From Anaerolineae bacterium (GTDB lineage Bacteria; Chloroflexota; Anaerolineae; DRVO01), in assembly GCA_013178015.1 (NCBI GenBank), contig JABLXR010000028.1, positions 1-49,824 on the forward strand: a stretch of DNA of 49,824 nucleotides. Direction: 5' to 3'. A program made the position numbers and the translations under genes. The notes beneath the pieces are model-generated. The model was not told the origin of the DNA. It was given only the letters and a program-made list of their open reading frames with translations, and did no database searches. The number at the start of each line of letters is the position of its first letter. The stretch's first letter is position 1. This document shows, one piece after another, positions 42,401 through 49,824 of the stretch.

Positions 42401-43786
42401 CTAGCCCAGCCGGCGAGCAATCTCTTGTGCCGCCAGGAGGCCGGAGGCGGCAGCCTGAACCAGCCCCCGGGTGACCCCTGCCCCGTCCCCGGCGGCGAAC
42501 AGGTTGCTGACTTCAGTCTCCAGGTGCTCGTCCAGCTTCACCCGCGAGGAGTAGAACTTGACCTCCACTCCGTAAAGAAGGGTGTGCCGCGAACAGACTC
42601 CCGGGACTATCTCGTCCAGGGCATGGAGGAACTCGAGGATGTTCACCAGGTGCCGGTAAGGAAACACCAACCCCAGGTCTCCGGGGGTTGCCTCGCGCAG
42701 GGTGGGCCGGACGATGCCCCGGTCCATCCGCTCCGGAGTGGACCGGCGCCCCATTTCCAGATCTCCCAGGCGCTGGACCAGCACGCCATCGCCCAGAAGG
42801 TTGGCCAGCCGTGCCACCGACTGGCCGTACGCCAGTGGGTCGTCGAAGGGCTCGGTGAACGACTTGCTCACCAGTACGGCGAAGTTCGTGTTGTCGGTGC
42901 GGCGGCCGGCGTAGCTGTGGCCGTTCACCGTGGTGACTCCGGCAGCGCGCTCGGTTACCACCTCGCCGTAGGGGCAGACGCAGAACGTGCGTACCCTGTC
43001 GTCGAACCGGCGGGAGTAGTAGAGGAGCTTGGGCTCGTACATGATGCTGGTGAGGGGCTCGAGCACCGCGGCCGGCAGCTCCACCCGTACCCCCAGGTCA
43101 ACGGCGTTGCGGTCGAGCCGGAGGCCAAGCCGCTCGGCCTGGCGGCGCAGCCAGTCGGCGCCGACGCGGCCGGGAGCCACGAGGACCGCGGTGGCATGGA
43201 TGACCGCTCCGTCAGCGAGGACAACCCCCGTGACCCTGCCATCCTCCGCCAAGATCGTCTCTACGGCGCAGCCGGTGCGTATGTGCACGCCGCGTTCCGC
43301 CAAGGCAGCGCGCATCCCCTTAAGTATCTCGGCGGTGCGCTCGGTGCCGATGTGACGGACCGGGGAGGTTACCAGTCGCAGGCCGGCTACTGCAGCCCGT
43401 TTCTGCCAGGCCTCGATCTGATCGGAGATCTCGCCGTAGACCGGTCCGGTGTCGCCGAACTGCCGGAACGTGTCGTCCACCGTTCTGATGAGCTGCACAG
43501 CTTCGGCCTGCCCCACAACCTCGCCCAAGCGGCCGCCCACCTCGGGCGACAGGGTGAGCTTCCCGTCGCTGAAGGCGCCCGAACCGCCCCAACCAGAGGT
43601 CAACCGGCAAGGGCTGCAGTGCACGCAGGAGAGGCCTCTCTGACGCGCGGGACAGGAGCGGCTCTCGAGATCGGGCCCGGCGTCCACCAGAAGCAATCGG
43701 AGTCGGGAGTTTTGACTCAGCGACAGGGCGGCGAAGATGCCTGCGGGCCCGGCTCCGACGATCACCACGTCGTAGCGGTCTGTCAC
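42401..43786 (-). CDS. NAD(P)/FAD-dependent oxidoreductase (COG2509 type)
   Basis: 461 aa, ATG 43786, only 3 bp after the uvrA stop, so translation is coupled. N-terminal FAD motif YDVVIVGAGPAGIFAALSL. A cysteine-rich stretch CPARQRGLSCVHCSPC precedes the family signature LTSGWGGSGAFSDGKLTLSP. C-terminal FAD contact NLFAAGDGAGVTRGLVQAAA. This group of flavoproteins is widespread but poorly characterised; the Cys cluster may bind metal or be redox active. The context with uvrA and miaB suggests shared expression rather than a shared pathway. Substrate unknown. Confidence 0.88.
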   Translation of the reverse strand: MTDRYDVVIVGAGPAGIFAALSLSQNSRLRLLLVDAGPDLESRSCPARQRGLSCVHCSPCRLTSGWGGSGAFSDGKLTLSPEVGGRLGEVVGQAEAVQLIRTVDDTFRQFGDTGPVYGEISDQIEAWQKRAAVAGLRLVTSPVRHIGTERTAEILKGMRAALAERGVHIRTGCAVETILAEDGRVTGVVLADGAVIHATAVLVAPGRVGADWLRRQAERLGLRLDRNAVDLGVRVELPAAVLEPLTSIMYEPKLLYYSRRFDDRVRTFCVCPYGEVVTERAAGVTTVNGHSYAGRRTDNTNFAVLVSKSFTEPFDDPLAYGQSVARLANLLGDGVLVQRLGDLEMGRRSTPERMDRGIVRPTLREATPGDLGLVFPYRHLVNILEFLHALDEIVPGVCSRHTLLYGVEVKFYSSRVKLDEHLETEVSNLFAAGDGAGVTRGLVQAAASGLLAAQEIARRLG

Positions 43787-43789
43787 TGC

Positions 43790-46681
<2,892 letters not shown>

Positions 46682-46744
46682 TCCTATCTCTGGGTTTTGC
46701 ATATGTGGCATCACAGGCACGGCTGGTAAGACCTGCAACTTGAC

Positions 46745-46774
46745 ATTGTATCATCCCCGCGAAGCCTGCGGCAA
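46745..46774 (-). promoter_or_regulatory. Promoter of uvrA
   Basis: On the minus strand TTGCCG (46774-46769) and TACAAT (46750-46745) with an 18-bp spacer. The predicted start near 46738 gives a leader of about 57 bases. No LexA-type box is obvious. Confidence 0.5.
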
Positions 46775-46924
46775 AGGGCCGACGTCCAGCGTCGCCCACA
46801 GCACCGCTGGGCAGGATCGGAGAGGCCCCGCTCCCGAGGCCTAGGCTGCTGGTGGTGGGGCGACGGTGGGCGGGCGTGCCGGGAAAGGTGCGTCCGGAGG
46901 TGGCGTAAGCCGCCCCAAGACCCA

Positions 46925-46930
46925 TATAAT
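46925..46930 (+). promoter_or_regulatory. -10 element of the LysM gene
   Basis: A perfect TATAAT 39 bp before GTG 46969. No good -35 at 16-18 bp is visible. The uvrA promoter lies on the other strand about 150 bp away. Confidence 0.4.
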
Positions 46931-46968
46931 GAAAGGCCAGTTGATGGGAGCGAGTTGGGAGGCAGGCC

Positions 46969-47724
46969 GTGACCAGGCAGCAGGCGGTGGCGCTTGTGAT
47001 CTGCAACGCCGTGGTATCGCTGGTCATTAGCCTCACGGTTGTGTTGGTCTTTGAGCGCTATCGGACGGTCCCCACGCCGGAGGGCGTGGCGTTGGCGCAG
47101 GCCGCGGCGGCCACGGAACCGCTCGCGTTCGATGGCACCCCGATAACCGGCCCCACTGCCGAGCCCCTTCCCCAAATCACCTACGTGGTCAAGAGCGGCG
47201 ACAGCCTCGGTTCAGTGGCATTCCAGTTCGGGGTGACGCTCGACGCTCTCATGCAGGCCAACGGCATCGAGAACGCCAACTACATTGTCGCCGGGCAGTC
47301 TCTGGTGATCCCCGTCAGTGGACCGGCGCCGGCAGCCACAGCTACCCACCGACCGCCTCCCACCATGGCGCCGGTAGCCACCCCTGGCAGCGGGGAGGCC
47401 CTTGTCGCCATTGAATCCGTCAGTGGTGCTGGCCGGGTGGATGAGGAGTACGTCAGGCTGGTGAACCGGGGAGCTCAGGGCGTGGCCCTAGAGGGCTGGG
47501 TGCTTGAGGATGAGGACGGGCACGCCTACACCTTCCCTAACCTGTTCCTGTGGCGGAACGGCACGGTGTCGGTGCATAGCACCTTTGGCAACGACTCGGC
47601 TACTGACCTGTACTGGGGGCTGACCGAAGCGGTCTGGAGCAATCCAGAGGAGAGGGTCCGTCTCCTGAACGCGTCAGGCGAGTTGGTGGCGGAAGTGAAA
47701 GTGGGAACGGCCGATGCCGGATGA
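46969..47724 (+). CDS. Membrane-anchored LysM and lamin-tail domain protein
   Basis: 251 aa, GTG 46969 behind GGGAGG. One membrane helix, residues about 6-27 (AVALVICNAVVSLVISLTVV). A LysM domain, about 70-115 (ITYVVKSGDSLGSVAFQFGV; GQSLVIPV), binds peptidoglycan or other glycans. A Thr/Pro linker follows, then a lamin-tail domain, about 140-250 (ALVAIESVSGAGRVDEEYVR; LEGWVLEDEDGHAYTFP). This trio is a common surface architecture in Chloroflexota. Its end overlaps the next small gene by 11 bp, so the four genes from here to 49601 form one unit. Confidence 0.88.
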   Translation: MTRQQAVALVICNAVVSLVISLTVVLVFERYRTVPTPEGVALAQAAAATEPLAFDGTPITGPTAEPLPQITYVVKSGDSLGSVAFQFGVTLDALMQANGIENANYIVAGQSLVIPVSGPAPAATATHRPPPTMAPVATPGSGEALVAIESVSGAGRVDEEYVRLVNRGAQGVALEGWVLEDEDGHAYTFPNLFLWRNGTVSVHSTFGNDSATDLYWGLTEAVWSNPEERVRLLNASGELVAEVKVGTADAG

Positions 47725-47914
47725 TGGCCGGCGGCGCCAGATGAAAGAAGCGGTGCGTCAGATCGTGGTAACTCGGGAGCGCACCCCTCGCGGCCCCCGG
47801 TGGGCGGCGGCCTGGCGCCGAGTGCTCCTGCGCTACGTGGGCGAGTTGGAGAGACGCAAGGCGCGCCCGTTGGACGCGGTGCCGCCGGCCCAGAATCATT
47901 CGGAGCGCAGGTGA
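47714..47914 (+). CDS. Small basic protein, unknown
   Basis: 66 aa (MPDDGRRRQMKEAVRQIVVT onward), ATG 47714 inside the end of the LysM gene, stop overlapping the next start as GTGA. Eighteen or so Arg/Lys make it strongly basic. The helix RRVLLRYVGELERRKARPL is amphipathic. No family is recognised. That it fills the gap exactly, with coupled ends on both sides, is the main evidence that it is a real gene; it might bind nucleic acid or membrane. A non-coding spacer cannot be excluded. Confidence 0.55.
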   Translation: MPDDGRRRQMKEAVRQIVVTRERTPRGPRWAAAWRRVLLRYVGELERRKARPLDAVPPAQNHSERR

Positions 47915-48948
47915 CCACCGTGGCGGCCATTGGTGTGCCTACGGGCGTGTGCACCGGAATACGGCCCTTCAACCCCTTCCGGGACTTGCCTCAAGTGACC
48001 CGCCTTCTGGCCCAGGTATTCGGGCCGGAGCTATCGGTCGAGTCCAGCTCGACGGCTCGGTTGGTGCGCTGGATGAGGCGCTTCCCCTCGCTGGGGTGGC
48101 TATGGATGGGTTTCGATGCCTGGTTCGATGGCAATCTAGGCGGATACGTCTGGGTCTGCGGCGACAAGCTGGTGGGCAACGCCAACATCGCGCCGGTGGG
48201 CGTCACTGGGCGCCAGTGGGTTCTGAGCAATGTGGCGGTGGAGGAGGGTTCCCGCGGACGGGGCATAGGACGGCAGCTGGTGGAGGCCAGCCTCAGGTAC
48301 GCCTGGCAGCGAGGCGCCGACCAGGTGCTACTGCAGGTGTGGCAGTCTAACCGGCCTGCCCTGCGCCTGTATGAGTCCTTTGGGTTCCGGTTGTCGGGCA
48401 GGCTCTGGCGGCTGGGGTTGGAACCCGGCCGGCGCCTGAGGCCGCCAGTGGCGCGCAGCGATGAGAGACTGGCCTGGCGACGCGTGCGAGGTGGGGACCT
48501 GGAAGCCCTGAAGGGCATGGTGGCAGCCATGCTTCCCCACAAGCTGCGCCTGCTGCGCCCTTCCCCAGTGAGCGCCTTCCAGGAGGGGCTGTGGCAGAGG
48601 TTGCGCCGAATCCTGGCCGGTTCGGTCACGGGGACGGTGCCCATGAGGCGGGTGCTCTTGAGGGACGGTCGAGTCGTGGGCGGGCTGGCGCTGACGCCGG
48701 TGGAGAAGGAGCGAGCGCGACTGACGGTAGTACTGATGCCGGACCCCTCTGAGGACACTGCGGCGGCGGTGGTGTCGCAGGTCACGACGCTGACGGCGGA
48801 CCCCACGCTGGATCTTCTGGTGGACCTGCCCGAATCCCTGGACCGGCTGCGAGTCGCCCTGGTGCAAGTCGGGTTCGAGGAGCGGGATGCCCTGTTACAG
48901 ATGAGCCTGGAGAGGCCGTATCGAGCCGAGTGGGACCTGGCGGTGTGA
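47911..48948 (+). CDS. Double GNAT-family N-acetyltransferase
   Basis: 345 aa from GTG 47911, five bases after GGAG, overlapping the previous stop as GTGA. The N-terminal half, about 15-165, is a full GNAT: VLSNVAVEEGSRGRGIGRQL is the acetyl-CoA loop (RGxGIG), followed by NRPALRLYESFGFRLSGR. The C-terminal half, about 185-335, follows the same strand order (RRVRGGDLEALKGMV; RRVLLRDGRVVGGLALTP) but without the RGxG loop, so it is probably a degenerate second GNAT used for dimer-like packing or substrate binding. Acceptor unknown. Second-last gene of the overlapping unit. Confidence 0.82.
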   Translation: MTTVAAIGVPTGVCTGIRPFNPFRDLPQVTRLLAQVFGPELSVESSSTARLVRWMRRFPSLGWLWMGFDAWFDGNLGGYVWVCGDKLVGNANIAPVGVTGRQWVLSNVAVEEGSRGRGIGRQLVEASLRYAWQRGADQVLLQVWQSNRPALRLYESFGFRLSGRLWRLGLEPGRRLRPPVARSDERLAWRRVRGGDLEALKGMVAAMLPHKLRLLRPSPVSAFQEGLWQRLRRILAGSVTGTVPMRRVLLRDGRVVGGLALTPVEKERARLTVVLMPDPSEDTAAAVVSQVTTLTADPTLDLLVDLPESLDRLRVALVQVGFEERDALLQMSLERPYRAEWDLAV

Positions 48949-49601
48949 TCAAGATCAGCGTTGACGAGTACGCGGCCAAGTTGACCCGGCCCTTCTTGAT
49001 GGCGAGCTTGGCCACGGTGGACCACTATCTGATCAGCGCCTATTCGTGTTTCGGCGCCATGGCATGGCACCGTCACCTGGACGAGGATGAACTGTTTCTG
49101 GGCTACAGCGGCACAGCCAGCATCGAGACCAGTTGGGGGAGTGCCCAGCTTTCAGTAGGGGAACTGGTTACGGTGCCCAAGGGGCTTCCTCACCGATCCA
49201 CATCTGGGGTGCCGGCGGTGTTGCTGCTGGTGCAGACGCGCGGCCTCGCCAGTCGGCGTAACGGGCACCAACCGTGCCAGGGCCTGGCGAAAGGCCAACT
49301 GCGGAAGGTGTCAGTGGCCCAGGAGGCGGCCCGTCTGACGGATGTCTTTCAGCCGCGACGCATCGCAGTCAGCGATAGCCTGGGGGTAAGCGTCCAGATC
49401 TGCCTCGGGTCCCAGGAATGGCACGCTCATGAGGGCGACCAGCTGGTCCTGTGCCACTACGGCCAGATGACGGTGGAAGGTGTGGGACAGACGGAGCGGA
49501 TCACTCGGGGCGAGTTGGTGGTTCTACGGGCGGGCGAGCACCATCGGGTGGTGTCACCGGAGCCGTCTACGGCCGTGACCATGGCCCAGATGCGGGACTG
49601 A
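48945..49601 (+). CDS. Bicupin protein
   Basis: 218 aa from GTG 48945, overlapping the previous stop as GTGTGA. Two cupin domains. First, about 45-95: AWHRHLDEDELFLGYSG and GELVTVPKGLPHRS. Second, about 150-210: EWHAHEGDQLVLCHYGQMTV and GELVVLRAGEHHRV. Both carry the HxH...E and PxGxxH-like metal ligands in the usual spacing (the second has AGEHH). Small bicupins include pirins, dioxygenases and sugar-binding sensors. The context with a GNAT and a LysM protein does not tell the substrate. It ends the unit; a terminator follows. Confidence 0.85.
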   Translation: MIKISVDEYAAKLTRPFLMASLATVDHYLISAYSCFGAMAWHRHLDEDELFLGYSGTASIETSWGSAQLSVGELVTVPKGLPHRSTSGVPAVLLLVQTRGLASRRNGHQPCQGLAKGQLRKVSVAQEAARLTDVFQPRRIAVSDSLGVSVQICLGSQEWHAHEGDQLVLCHYGQMTVEGVGQTERITRGELVVLRAGEHHRVVSPEPSTAVTMAQMRD

Positions 49602-49684
49602 TGAGGATGGAGCAGCACTCGGGGCGGGTCCTACGGCGGCAGGAGAGGGTCGGCGCTCCGACCGAGCGAGGTAGCCTCCTTGGT

Positions 49685-49707
49685 CCCTGGGCGGAGCCAG
49701 GGCTTTT
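49685..49707 (+). terminator. Intrinsic terminator of the LysM-GNAT-bicupin unit
   Basis: CCCTGG (49685-49690) and CCAGGG (49697-49702) with a 6-base loop, followed by CTTTTC. It lies 84 bp after the bicupin stop. Confidence 0.6.
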
Positions 49708-49714
49708 CAGTGCT

Positions 49715-49743
49715 CTGACAGGAGCGGCCAGTTATGTTATGCT
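49715..49743 (+). promoter_or_regulatory. Promoter of the right-edge gene
   Basis: CTGACA (49715-49720) and TATGCT (49738-49743) with an exact 17-bp spacer. The predicted start near 49750 leaves a 23-base leader before ATG 49773. Confidence 0.6.
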
Positions 49744-49772
49744 AGTGGCAATCTGAGGCTGAGGTTGGGGCG

Positions 49773-49824
49773 ATGGTGGATGAGACAGGGGAGGAAAGCC
49801 TGCTGGAGGGGTTGGCGCGGCTTC
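49773..49824 (+). CDS. Partial gene running off the right edge
   Basis: ATG 49773 opens MVDETGEESLLEGLARL and runs off the window. It follows a good promoter and terminator, so a new transcription unit starts here. The acidic start with SLLEGLARL resembles the first helix of ECF-type sigma factors, but 17 residues are too few to say more. Confidence 0.5.
   Translation, partial: MVDETGEESLLEGLARL

Noticed and set aside
49605-49710. Possible T-box leader before the right-edge gene
   Set aside because: There is a hairpin with a T run, but no TGG-type T-box core, specifier loop or antiterminator; the promoter lies after the hairpin, so it is a plain terminator.

Overview
The window looks like a chromosomal segment of a GC-rich bacterium, most likely a member of the Chloroflexota (Anaerolineae-like). 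This is an inference from gene content: sigma-like HTH/receiver signalling proteins, a DHH-CBS-CCA fusion, a GerW-type protein without other sporulation genes, PRC-barrel, DUF2267 and SRPBCC stress genes, LysM/lamin-tail surface proteins and frequent GTG starts. No phage, plasmid or CRISPR locus is visible. The accessory content is one intact insertion sequence and a small graveyard of transposase remnants.

Layout. 1-381 holds a 109-bp tandem repeat and the promoter of a tRNA-Asn. 585-3359 carries a winged-helix/TPR protein, a collapsed pseudogene and a two-TM protein. 3394-9208 runs rightwards: MFS exporter, URO-D-family protein, fumarate-reductase-like flavoprotein, a frameshifted acetyltransferase and a glycosyltransferase. 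9157-13312 runs leftwards: a DHH-CBS-CCA nucleotidyltransferase starting at a predicted leaderless promoter, a small membrane protein, a GerW-like protein and a YhfC-like membrane protein that lacks the usual family motif residues. 13512-15227 is a membrane-anchored glycoside hydrolase. 15299-18539 encodes transaldolase, a creatininase-family hydrolase and a flavodiiron protein, leftwards. 18778-19740 holds a 4-oxalocrotonate tautomerase, a decayed regulator and tRNA-Gly/tRNA-Pro with a strong promoter and terminator. 20249-24856 has MscL with a C-terminal zinc ribbon, a tandem SIMPL protein and PEP synthase. 25218-31269 is a PQQ-type sugar dehydrogenase followed by a stress-flavoured cluster (DUF2267, MBL hydrolase, PRC-barrel, aldo/keto reductase, a small PSQAEG-motif protein, SRPBCC). 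31270-32600 is gene-poor. 32601-35120 pairs a site-2 protease with CBS domains and a membrane-anchored HtrA. 35220-36565 is an intact IS with duplicated end motifs. 36707-40049 is a hybrid histidine kinase facing a regulator of unusual architecture. 40166-41070 holds IS256- and IS701-type remnants. 41103-46681 is uvrA, an FAD oxidoreductase and miaB. 46969-49601 is a tightly overlapping four-gene unit (LysM/lamin-tail protein, small basic protein, double GNAT, bicupin), closed by a terminator. A new promoter and gene start at the right edge.

How genes work together. The clearest functional pairings are S2P-CBS with HtrA (membrane proteolysis resembling RseP/DegS), the kinase/regulator pair, the URO-D/flavoprotein pair of unknown pathway, and the four-gene overlapping operon of unknown role. 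Housekeeping functions (DNA repair, tRNA modification and maturation, gluconeogenesis, osmotic release) are spread between them. Identifications rest on motif and family recognition from the translated sequence; no database search was possible.
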